Positions 7,357-16,403 of a DNA stretch of 37,109 nucleotides are shown here, piece after piece; position 1 is the stretch's first letter, and each line of letters begins with the position of its first letter. The notes under the pieces are model-generated. The model worked only from the letters and a program-made list of their open reading frames with translations. It did no database searches and was not told where the DNA came from. The stretch is from the NCBI GenBank assembly GCA_009844405.1, contig VYBO01000113.1:1-37109 (forward strand), in the 5' to 3' direction. The stretch comes from Acidimicrobiaceae bacterium (GTDB lineage Bacteria; Actinomycetota; Acidimicrobiia; Acidimicrobiales; Aldehydirespiratoraceae). Both the position numbers and the translations under genes were made by a program.

Positions 7357-7875
7357 ATGGCGGTCTATGCGCTGGGGGACCTGGAGCCGAGAATCGATCC
7401 GACCGCCTACGTGCATCCGCTGGCGGTCGTGATCGGGAACGTCGAACTCGGGCCGGAGGCGTCGGTGTGGCCCTACGCGGTGCTGCGGGGCGATGACGGC
7501 GCGATCCGTATCGGCGCCCGCAGCAACGTGCAGGACAATGCGGTGATCCACTGCACCCCCGACCACCCGACGATCATCGGCGAGGGCGTCACGATCGGCC
7601 ACCAGGCCCACCTGGAGGGCTGCACCGTGCACGACGACTCGCTCATCGGCGTAGGGGCGGTAGTGATTCACGACGCCCGGATCGGCCCTCACGCCCTGGT
7701 GGGCGCCAATGCAACCGTGACCAGTGGGACGGTGGTGCCGCCTCGTGCCATGGCGCTGGGAACGCCGGCCCGCATCCGCGAGAACGCCCTCGAGCCCGGC
7801 CACAACCAGCAGAACGCCGGCGTCTACGCCCAACGCGGTCATCACTATCGCGCCGAGCAGCGCCGCATCGACTGA
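7357..7875 (+). CDS. Gamma-carbonic-anhydrase-like left-handed beta-helix protein
   Basis: The 172-aa protein is built of hexapeptide turns (IGNVELGPEASVWP, IGARSNVQDNAVIHC, IGEGVTIGHQAHLEGC, GVGAVVIHDARIGPHALVGA) ending in a short C-terminal helix, as in gamma-class carbonic anhydrases, which are trimers. Two of the expected zinc ligands are present, H65 (NAVIHC) and H82 (IGHQ). At the third place the usual LHG reads LEG (E87), although H85 is two residues earlier. Carbonic anhydrase activity is therefore uncertain, and the family also holds members of unknown function. The ATG follows the flavin reductase stop directly with no gap. The roughly 100-bp gap before sufB holds no gene. Confidence 0.85.
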   Translation: MAVYALGDLEPRIDPTAYVHPLAVVIGNVELGPEASVWPYAVLRGDDGAIRIGARSNVQDNAVIHCTPDHPTIIGEGVTIGHQAHLEGCTVHDDSLIGVGAVVIHDARIGPHALVGANATVTSGTVVPPRAMALGTPARIRENALEPGHNQQNAGVYAQRGHHYRAEQRRID

Positions 7876-7975
7876 TCTTCGGCCCGGCCGCGGCACTCGG
7901 CGCGGATCGCGCATCGAATGCTTGTCGCTCCCGCGATAGATTGAGGTGCAGGCACGAGCGGATCGGGAGACCCCC

Positions 7976-9379
<1,404 letters not shown>

Positions 9380-9474
9380 CCCCCACCGGGTGGCCGAACA
9401 GCCCCCTCCGCTGGCGTCGTCTCGCGCCCGCTGACTCTGGATGCCCGGCTCGATGTGACGGTTTGAAGCCTATT

Positions 9475-9530
9475 TTCGCAGAAGCGCAACACACGGCTAT
9501 ACTTACTTGCAAGCTCTCTGCAAGGAGGAG
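9475..9530 (+). promoter_or_regulatory. rloA promoter, operator-like palindrome and strong ribosome binding site
   Basis: TTCGCA (9475-9480) and TATACT (9498-9503) are 17 bp apart, a good sigma-70-type promoter. The perfect palindrome CTTGCAAG (9506-9513) sits at the expected transcription start. A second TGCAAG (9519-9524) can pair with CTTGCA in a short hairpin that touches the AAGGAGG (9522-9528) before the ATG at 9533. The layout suggests repression at the operator or by masking the binding site. Confidence 0.55.
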
Positions 9531-9532
9531 CC

Positions 9533-10831
9533 ATGCTGCTTAGGTTCGAAGTCAGCAACCACCGTTCGATTCGTGAGCCGGTCGAGTTGTCGATGCTCGC
9601 GATTGACAAAGACCGTGTCGCGGCGCGTCAGCTTCAGGGGCTTGAGGAGAAGGCATTGACCGTTGCCGGCATCTACGGGGCCAACGGGTCGGGCAAGACC
9701 AACCTCATCGACGCGCTCGCGTGGCTGTCGCATGCCGCGGCAGTGTCGTTGCGCGCCTGGGAGGACAGCATCCCATGTGACCCCTTCAGCTTCGCGTCCG
9801 GGCACCCTCAGCCGTCGCAGTTCGGGGTCGAAATGGTCGTCGGCGGCGTGCGCTACAGCTACGACTTGGAGGTAGAGGAATCCAGGGTCGTCCTCGAGGC
9901 GCTCTACAGCTATCCGAACCGCCGCCGCCGCACGTTGTTCGAACGCGAGGGCGACAAGCTTGCCTTCAGGCGCGGTTCGCGCTTCACCGGTGGCGGGCGC
10001 GAACTGATCACCCCGACGACGTTGGTTCTGTCTGCGGCCAGCCGCCTGACCGAGGAGATAGACGCGGTAGCCCGGTGGATCCGCAACATTTGCTTCGCCG
10101 ACTATTGGCCTCGCGGACTGATCCCCAAGGAGTCTCGGATCTACCGACCCGGACCCCGTTGGGCGCGCCGCGGCTGGGACGACTTCCTGATCGACGTGTT
10201 CGACGAGGCGCCGTCCCACCTCCAGAACGGAGGCGATGCGTCCGCGCGTGAGCGGCGCGAGCGGCACCGCGAACTCGCCCTAGCGATGCTCACATTCGCG
10301 GATCTCGGGGTCAGCGGTGTGGAGGTCGTCGATGCCGCGGCGGGCTCAGGCCGCGGCGGCCGCAGTCTGAGGCTTCTGCATGACATTGCTGGCGACCAAC
10401 GCCCTCTGGAGCTTGGCGACGAGTCCGACGGCACGCTTACCTGGCTTGGCCTTCTCCCGGAGTTGCTTGCCGTGTTGGAGGACGGCGGCGTGATCGTGGT
10501 CGATGAACTCGACGCCAGTCTTCACCCTGTCATTTCAGGTCAGCTCGTGGAGATGTTCCAGGATCCCGCGACCAACCGCCACTGCGCCCAGCTCATCTTC
10601 ACGACCCACGACACGAGTCTGCTCGGCCAATTGAACCGCGATGAAGTGTGGCTCACCTCCAAGCGAGGCGACGGCAGCACCGACCTGACCCCGCTGTCGG
10701 ACTTTCGCGGCACCAGTGTCCGGCGCTCGACGAATCTCGAACGCGGCTACCTACAAGGACGCTTCGGAGGAATCCCGATTGTCGACCAGTACCTCGTGCG
10801 CGAAGCGCTGGCCTCCCCGCCCGGCAAGTAA
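9533..10831 (+). CDS. rloA: RloA/AbiLi-like AAA15-family ATPase
   Basis: The protein is 432 aa and belongs to the OLD/AAA15-like ABC-ATPases. The N-terminus MLLRFEVSNHRSI is the usual first strand of this group. Walker A is G49-ANGSGKT-56, the signature is around LGDESDGTLTWLGLLPELL, and Walker B is GGVIVVDELDASLHPVI, followed by the H-loop FTTHDTSLL. In RloA/RloB and the related AbiL and PARIS-type systems, such an ATPase senses infection and controls a TOPRIM nuclease partner, giving abortive phage resistance. Here rloB begins two bases after the stop, which is the typical pair. A sigma-70 promoter and AAGGAGG precede it. No sensor for a specific phage protein can be read from the sequence. 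Confidence 0.88.
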   Translation: MLLRFEVSNHRSIREPVELSMLAIDKDRVAARQLQGLEEKALTVAGIYGANGSGKTNLIDALAWLSHAAAVSLRAWEDSIPCDPFSFASGHPQPSQFGVEMVVGGVRYSYDLEVEESRVVLEALYSYPNRRRRTLFEREGDKLAFRRGSRFTGGGRELITPTTLVLSAASRLTEEIDAVARWIRNICFADYWPRGLIPKESRIYRPGPRWARRGWDDFLIDVFDEAPSHLQNGGDASARERRERHRELALAMLTFADLGVSGVEVVDAAAGSGRGGRSLRLLHDIAGDQRPLELGDESDGTLTWLGLLPELLAVLEDGGVIVVDELDASLHPVISGQLVEMFQDPATNRHCAQLIFTTHDTSLLGQLNRDEVWLTSKRGDGSTDLTPLSDFRGTSVRRSTNLERGYLQGRFGGIPIVDQYLVREALASPPGK

Positions 10832-10833
10832 GC

Positions 10834-11469
10834 ATGCCGCAGCACCGACGGCGCGACAAGCCATTGCGCCGGCGCGCGCCGCGGCGCAACGAGCTGCCCC
10901 GCTTCGTTATCTTCTGCGAGGGCGAGCTGACCGAACCGCTGTATCTGAAGGCGTTCGCCGCGCTTGACGAGGTTCGTGGCATTGCCACACTGGACATTCG
11001 CGGAATGGGATACGAGCCGCGCAGGCTCGTAGAGGAAGCCAGAGCTGTGAAGCGCAGCGAGCGTGGCCAAGCGACCGGGGCCACCGAGTACTGGTGTGTG
11101 TTCGATGTGGAAGCGCCGACACAGCATGCTCGGCTGAAGGAAGCGGTCCAGATGGCTCGCGACAACGGCATCAACGTGGCAATCTCCAACCCCTGCTTCG
11201 AGCTGTGGCTGGTGCTCCACCACGCCGAGCACGAGAGATGGATCGACAACGAGACTTGCCGAGGTCTGCTCCATGAACACGACCAGTCGCAGGGCAAGCG
11301 TGTCGACGGCGCGTCCTACATGCCGAGGCGACAGCAGGCCATAGGCCGGGCCCGGCGGCTCGCTGCGCTGCACGCAAGCGCGGGCCGAGAACTTCCCAAC
11401 GACAACCCGTCTTCGGCCGTGTATCGTCTTCTGGAAGCCGTAGATCCCGACGAAGACCGAGATGACTAG
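10834..11469 (+). CDS. rloB: RloB/AbiLii-like TOPRIM protein
   Basis: The protein is 211 aa, the usual RloB size. Motifs are the basic N-terminus MPQHRRRDKPLRRR, the TOPRIM glutamate in FVIFCEGELTEPLYLKAF, the acidic strand CVFDVE (family members usually show DxD), and the hallmark SNPCFELWLVLHH. RloB is the presumed toxin or nuclease that acts with the upstream ATPase, and the known systems block phage growth through host shutdown. The stop codon shares CTAG with the stop of the last BREX gene on the other strand, so the two defence systems meet tail to tail with a 4-bp overlap. The substrate is not known from sequence. Confidence 0.88.
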   Translation: MPQHRRRDKPLRRRAPRRNELPRFVIFCEGELTEPLYLKAFAALDEVRGIATLDIRGMGYEPRRLVEEARAVKRSERGQATGATEYWCVFDVEAPTQHARLKEAVQMARDNGINVAISNPCFELWLVLHHAEHERWIDNETCRGLLHEHDQSQGKRVDGASYMPRRQQAIGRARRLAALHASAGRELPNDNPSSAVYRLLEAVDPDEDRDD

Positions 11470-12182
11470 ACGGGCACCCAGACTCGGCGGTTTAGGGCTT
11501 CAGTGTGGAGTTCTAGGTGTGGGTAGTCGGGGTCTGGTGTGGTCTCGTCGGCCCAGAAGAGTTCTGGGGCTGCGGCGGCGCCGCGGACTTCTATTGAGCT
11601 GGCCTGGCGACAGAGGATGACGGCGTGTACTAGCCACGCGGTGGCGAGAGGACTGGCGTGGAGGCGGGCGCGACGGGTGACGGGCTGGTTTCCGCCTCCG
11701 TCGACTACGTCCAGGCGGCGCAGGCTGGTGATGGTCTTGCCGACGGCCTCGCGGACTGTGGAGGTTTCGCCCCAGCGGGCCACGAGGCGTCGTCGAAGGT
11801 TGGGGACGGTGAGGGTCTCGTCGAGGGCGAAGGAGCGGCCGAGTTGGCCCAGGACGCTTCCCACGAAGGGGACCGTGGCCAGCAGCGCGCCGGTGTGCAT
11901 GACACGGCGGTCGGGGAAGTGCTCGGGGTGGTCGATGGCCCAGCGGACCATCGCTGCTGCGGGCCGTGGGGGGTTGATCCAGACGCGCGACACTGCCCAC
12001 TTGAGGCCTGCTTTGGCGTCGGCGTCGGTGGTGTGCTCCCGCAGGGCGATCGTCAGCTGCGCCGACCGCTCCTTGATGCTGAGGTCTAGCGAGGCGATCC
12101 GGTAGACCGTCTCAAGCACCGGCAGGCTCAAGGCCCGATCGAGCGGGCGGGGCGAGCCCGGGTCTGTAGGTCGAGGGCTCAT
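11466..12182 (-). CDS. Terminal gene of type 3 BREX operon, in the brxA position
   Basis: The protein is 238 aa, with no membrane helix. It is helical at first (LPVLETVYRIASLDLSIKER, AQLTIALREHTTDADAKAGL), then has a likely winged-helix segment (TVPNLRRRLVARWGETSTVREAVGKTITSLRRLDVVDGG). It ends in strands with LFWADETTPDPDYPHLEL. Type 3 BREX loci usually end with brxA (DUF1819), a small helical DNA-binding protein. I do not recognise clear DUF1819 signature residues here, so it may be a diverged BrxA or a replacement. The start ATG overlaps the pglZ stop in ATGA. The stop overlaps that of rloB. It probably has a structural or DNA-binding role within BREX; this is inference from position. Confidence 0.6.
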   Translation of the reverse strand: MSPRPTDPGSPRPLDRALSLPVLETVYRIASLDLSIKERSAQLTIALREHTTDADAKAGLKWAVSRVWINPPRPAAAMVRWAIDHPEHFPDRRVMHTGALLATVPFVGSVLGQLGRSFALDETLTVPNLRRRLVARWGETSTVREAVGKTITSLRRLDVVDGGGNQPVTRRARLHASPLATAWLVHAVILCRQASSIEVRGAAAAPELFWADETTPDPDYPHLELHTEALNRRVWVPV

Positions 12183-13969
12183 GCTGACACCCGTGCGACG
12201 GGGACGATGACTTCGTCGAGGGAGATGCCGCCGTGGCAGACGCGCTCACCGCCCGGGTGGTACCCGCTGCGCCCCGGCGCGAACAGGGGGAAGTAGCCAG
12301 CGTCCTCTGTGGGCAGTCCGGGCGGGTCCCAGACGTCGCCTTCGTCGGCTGCCTGCCCGCGTAGGACGGCGTTGGGATAGATGCGGACGCGAGTGCCGGC
12401 CTTCTCTACGATCTGCCCCTCTCCGGGGATCGGGCGCGGGAGGGTGGGCAGGTTGCCGTGATCGGAGGTGATCCATGTCTCGTAGCCGTCTCGGGTGGCC
12501 TCGCCGACGAGGTTCGTTAGGAAACCTGTGCGCGCCCACAGATCGACGCTGACGGCCACCTGCCGATCGCCGAGCACTTCGGCGCCGTGGAGAATCTCGT
12601 CGACGGCGTTCACGACGACAGCGGCTACACGCCCGCGCGGCTCGGGGATCGGGTCCGCGTCGCCGCCCGTGACCTTGGCGTAGGAGATGTCCCGGTTGGC
12701 GATCCCCCGGCCGGTCCAGAACTGCTGCCATCGGCGTTCCTCGGCGCGGGTGGTGTCGATGTGCTGGACGAAGTCGCGGGGTAGCGCGCCGGCGAAGATG
12801 GCTTGACGGGACACGCTGGTGAGGGTTGGGATCATTGCCAGACTCCCGGTGGCTTCGAGAACAGTGAGGCTCGCGGCCCGACGCAGCGGGTGCCATTGGG
12901 CGAAGCCGAGGCCGTCGATGACGACGAGGAGGATCTTGGCTCCCTCGTCCACGCGGCGTGCGAGACGGGGGGCGATTTGGTGCAGCGCCGCGAACGGCGC
13001 GGCAGACAGCAGTGAGGAACCATAGCTGCGGCGCAACCAGGTACGAAACCGTTCATCGAGTTGTTCCCAGATGCGCCAAGCCGATTCGGTGTTGTCTGGA
13101 GGGGCGGGCGACGCGGCGATGGCGGCTCGCACCTGCCCCCACCACGACGCTGTCTCGATCCAGCTAGTCGGGTCGGTGGGCGACGGGGGCTGCACGGCGA
13201 AGAGTTCGGCGACCAACTGCTCAGGATCGGGATCGACGGCCCCGACACTTGCCCAGTCCGGAAGACCGGTCGCCCGCATCGGCGCCGGCTTGAGCAGTCC
13301 TGCGCCGAGCAGCCCCAGCACAGCCCCCGGTGCGGCCGTGAACGCGTCGGCGCCGTCTGCGTGGCCATGGCGGAGCCATTCGTTCCAGAGCCGCTGGAGC
13401 CCGGTGAGGTCCCCTCGGCCTGCGGCGACGCTTCGAGCGGCCGGCGTGGCCAGGATCGCGGCCAATGCGTCCCAGAATTCAGTGGGCGTTTCCGGGATGA
13501 GCCTTTGCCGAACGACGCTCTTGAGCTCGGACCCTGGATCGCCCACTGCAACTCTGTAGGCGGAGGCGACGATCTCGGCAACGTCGGTGTGCGTTCCAGC
13601 GGCGTCGATGAGGTTCTGGGCGCTGGCCGGGTCGGCGGAGCGCAGCAGGGCGCGAAGTTCTTTCGGTACCGGCCATCGCAGCCGGATCACTTCGTCGGCC
13701 TCGTGCTCGATGTCCCAGGGAAGATCCGTCGCCGCAGCGAACTCGTCTGATGAGACACAGAGGGTCTGCTGGCTGTCGGAGCGGCAGCGAACGTCCAGAT
13801 CCCATGCACGACGAAGGTCGAGCCATCCGTCGGCTCGGATGACTCGGCAGGCCTCGGCGAGGCTGGTGATCGCATCCTCGTCGAGCACGCCGTCCGGGTC
13901 GAGCACCACCGTGGCTCCCGATGTCCGGTCGAGAACCCCGCGGAGCTGCGACAAGATCCAGTTCGTCAC
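12179..13969 (-). CDS. pglZ: BREX-3 PglZ, alkaline-phosphatase-superfamily protein
   Basis: The protein is 596 aa from the GTG at 13969, which overlaps the brxHII stop in GTGA. The second half is a PglZ domain with the metal-binding and nucleophile layout of the alkaline phosphatase superfamily: VVIDGLGFAQ (D352), PTLTSVSRQAIFAG (T384 or S385 region) and TSDHGNLP (D503, H504). The first 300 residues are the variable N-terminal region, with conserved-looking WILSQL and TDLPWDIEHEADEV. PglZ is the hallmark gene of BREX, required for phage exclusion, and probably a nuclease or phosphatase. It sits fifth in a coupled six-gene operon. I am sure of the family and of the BREX context. Confidence 0.92.
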   Translation of the reverse strand: MTNWILSQLRGVLDRTSGATVVLDPDGVLDEDAITSLAEACRVIRADGWLDLRRAWDLDVRCRSDSQQTLCVSSDEFAAATDLPWDIEHEADEVIRLRWPVPKELRALLRSADPASAQNLIDAAGTHTDVAEIVASAYRVAVGDPGSELKSVVRQRLIPETPTEFWDALAAILATPAARSVAAGRGDLTGLQRLWNEWLRHGHADGADAFTAAPGAVLGLLGAGLLKPAPMRATGLPDWASVGAVDPDPEQLVAELFAVQPPSPTDPTSWIETASWWGQVRAAIAASPAPPDNTESAWRIWEQLDERFRTWLRRSYGSSLLSAAPFAALHQIAPRLARRVDEGAKILLVVIDGLGFAQWHPLRRAASLTVLEATGSLAMIPTLTSVSRQAIFAGALPRDFVQHIDTTRAEERRWQQFWTGRGIANRDISYAKVTGGDADPIPEPRGRVAAVVVNAVDEILHGAEVLGDRQVAVSVDLWARTGFLTNLVGEATRDGYETWITSDHGNLPTLPRPIPGEGQIVEKAGTRVRIYPNAVLRGQAADEGDVWDPPGLPTEDAGYFPLFAPGRSGYHPGGERVCHGGISLDEVIVPVARVSA

Positions 13970-16398
13970 GGATCCACCCGGACCAATAGACGGAGTTGAG
14001 CGCCGGGCAGGGTCAGTTCGGACTTTCCGGCCAAGCGGGCGACAGCCTCGTAGGCGTGATCGACGCCCGCGGCGGTGATGCGTTCCCACGTGCCGGTGTC
14101 CGGTGTCCGATGATCCGCCAGCGGGACGCCCATACAGCATCGGTCCCACAGCGTGGCGGAGAGATCGGGGCGCACCAAGCCCGCGTCGGGCTGGAACACC
14201 GCAGTCGCGCCGCGGGCCTCGCCGTCAGGAGTGACCTCCCAGATCGACAACCAGCCGGCCTGGGCCTCGGGCACGCGAATGACTGGGCAGGGCTCCCCGG
14301 GTGCCATCTCGGGCAGGGCGGCGAGAGCGTCGAGCGGATCGTCGACCGGCCGACCGAGGGCCTTCTTCGCTTCAGCCGCCACTTCGACCAGCTTTGCGAT
14401 GCGCTCCGGGCGGGACGCCCCGACGACCGGCGCGGTGGCGTCGACGAGATCGGCGAACTGGGCGGCCTCGCAGGCCTCCGACCTCGTGTCGCGTGCGAAC
14501 TCGTCGGCCTGGCGGTCGAGGCCGTCGGGATCGAGGATCGCGGTCGTCCACAGCCCGTCGGCTCTGCGAGCGGCGGATTCCAGAACGTCGCATCGCTTGT
14601 CGGCACCCAGTTCGGTGAGGATCACCTCGAGCTTGGCGTCCAGCACGTCGAGCACCCGGGCCTCCACGGAGTGCTCGCAGACGAGGTTGAAGGCCCGCAC
14701 CGTGGCAGTCTGGCCGATCCGGTCGACCCGCCCGATGCGCTGCTCGAGACGGCTCGGCGACCACGGAAGATCCCAGTTCACGACCACGTGAGCGAACTGG
14801 AGGTTGATGCCCTCGCCTCCAGCGTCGGTGCTGACGAGAATCTGGGCACGCTCCCGGAACGCTTCCTGGGCCAGTGCCCGTTCGCCCAGCGACATGGAGC
14901 CGTTGATCGCCACTGCGGTGATGCCGGCCGCCTCCAGCAGGTCGAGCAGCATCGCCTGGGTGGGGACGAATTCCGTGAAGACCAGGACCTTGACCTCAGG
15001 ATCCTGCTCGGAGCGTCGGAGCTCTCCGAGCAGGGAGAAGAAGGCGCCGACCTTGGTGTCCGCTCCGGCGGCGGCCGCGTCGCGGGCGAGGCTCAGCAGT
15101 TCGCTCAATTCGGCCCGCTCGGTCTCCCACGCCGGGCCCCGTGCCTCGGTGAGGGCCCGGTACTGCTCTTCACCGGTGAGGTCGGCCCAGTCCTCGTCGC
15201 GGTCCACGAACAGCGCCAGTTGTGCGCCGCGCTCGCCGAGAGCCGCTGACCGCTTCTCGAGCGCGGCGAGGATCGCGGACGTGCTGGAGGCCATCAGCCG
15301 CTGCATCAACAGCACCAGGAACCCGGCCGACCTCCGTCCCTGCCGCTTGGCCGCGTCCCATCCGCTGCGGACGTACTCGGTGACCGCCTCGTAGAGCTCG
15401 CGTTCGATCTCCCGGTCGGTGTAGGGCGCCACCCGCAGCGTCGTCTCGCGCGGCTGGAACAGCGCACGCCCGGCTTGGTCCACCGCCAGCCGCTTCTCGG
15501 TGCGGGCCACATGGGGAGCGACCGTGGCTCGTTGCACCGGCCGACCCTGCACGAACCCGTCGTCGATCAGCCCCAGGAAGCGCCGGAACCCGTCGCTCTT
15601 GCCCGAATGCGGCGTAGCCGACAGCAACAGCACATGCCGTGTTGCCGCGGCCAGTTCTACAGCCAGGCGGTACCGGGCCACGTCGTCGCTGGAACCGGCG
15701 ACATGGTGGGCCTCGTCGATGATCACCATGTCCCAGCCCGCGTCCACCACCGCCCGGAACCGGGCCGCGTTGTACGCTTCGACCTGCTCGGGGCTCCACC
15801 CGGCGCGCTGACGCAGCGGCTTGACGGCATCCAGCCGGCAGACCACCCTGTCGAAGGACCGCCACGGATCCACGCCCGAGTCCACCGGCACGCCCTCGGG
15901 ACCGACACGGACGAAGTCCTCACCGAAGCGGTCGGCCATCTCGGCCACCCATTGGAGCTGCACACCCTTGGGCGCAACCACCACCGCGCGCCGGACGCGG
16001 CCCCGGGCCTTCATCTCGGCGAAAATCGCCCCGGCGGTGATGGTCTTGCCCAGCCCGACCTCGTCGCATACCGCGAGGCGCACAGGGTCCATACCCAGGG
16101 CTCGTTCCAGGGTGGCCAACTGGTGCGGGAGCAGTCTCACACTCGCCCGTGCGGTAACGAGAGGCTCGCCCTCGGCGGCCAGACCCAGCGCCCGGGTCGC
16201 GGCCGCCCGCCAGGTCACCTCCGCTTCCGACCACTTCCGGACCCCGAGATGGACCACCTCGTCGGCGGGGACCCGCAGACGACGCTGCGACGATGGGACG
16301 ACGATCTCGTCCACCCGGCGACCCCACAGCTCGTCGCGGCCCAGCACCTCCACCGGCTCGCCCGCCGCGGGAAGCCACGCCCAGCGCCGCTCGGCCAC
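13966..16398 (-). CDS. brxHII: BREX-3 SNF2-type helicase BrxHII
   Basis: The protein is 810 aa and is a superfamily 2, SNF2-like translocase. Walker A is CDEVGLGKTITAG (about residues 111-123), the DEAH box is IIDEAHHVAG (228-231), motif III is LLLSATPHSG, and motif VI is LEQRIGRVDRIGQ. An N-terminal beta-rich part (residues 1-60, with VEVLGRDELWGRRVDEIVVP) precedes the helicase core. In BREX type 3 this helicase lies between the methyltransferase and pglZ, exactly as here. It starts with GTG 5 nt after the pglXI stop and overlaps pglZ by 4 bp. A DISARM helicase was considered, but the flanking pglZ and brxC decide for BREX. Confidence 0.92.
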   Translation of the reverse strand: MAERRWAWLPAAGEPVEVLGRDELWGRRVDEIVVPSSQRRLRVPADEVVHLGVRKWSEAEVTWRAAATRALGLAAEGEPLVTARASVRLLPHQLATLERALGMDPVRLAVCDEVGLGKTITAGAIFAEMKARGRVRRAVVVAPKGVQLQWVAEMADRFGEDFVRVGPEGVPVDSGVDPWRSFDRVVCRLDAVKPLRQRAGWSPEQVEAYNAARFRAVVDAGWDMVIIDEAHHVAGSSDDVARYRLAVELAAATRHVLLLSATPHSGKSDGFRRFLGLIDDGFVQGRPVQRATVAPHVARTEKRLAVDQAGRALFQPRETTLRVAPYTDREIERELYEAVTEYVRSGWDAAKRQGRRSAGFLVLLMQRLMASSTSAILAALEKRSAALGERGAQLALFVDRDEDWADLTGEEQYRALTEARGPAWETERAELSELLSLARDAAAAGADTKVGAFFSLLGELRRSEQDPEVKVLVFTEFVPTQAMLLDLLEAAGITAVAINGSMSLGERALAQEAFRERAQILVSTDAGGEGINLQFAHVVVNWDLPWSPSRLEQRIGRVDRIGQTATVRAFNLVCEHSVEARVLDVLDAKLEVILTELGADKRCDVLESAARRADGLWTTAILDPDGLDRQADEFARDTRSEACEAAQFADLVDATAPVVGASRPERIAKLVEVAAEAKKALGRPVDDPLDALAALPEMAPGEPCPVIRVPEAQAGWLSIWEVTPDGEARGATAVFQPDAGLVRPDLSATLWDRCCMGVPLADHRTPDTGTWERITAAGVDHAYEAVARLAGKSELTLPGAQLRLLVRVDP

Positions 16399-16403
16399 TG
16401 ACG

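Noticed and set aside
9380..9474. tRNA gene or attachment site at the left end of the island
   Set aside because: No cloverleaf can be formed, and I found no matching direct repeat near 23740-23825.
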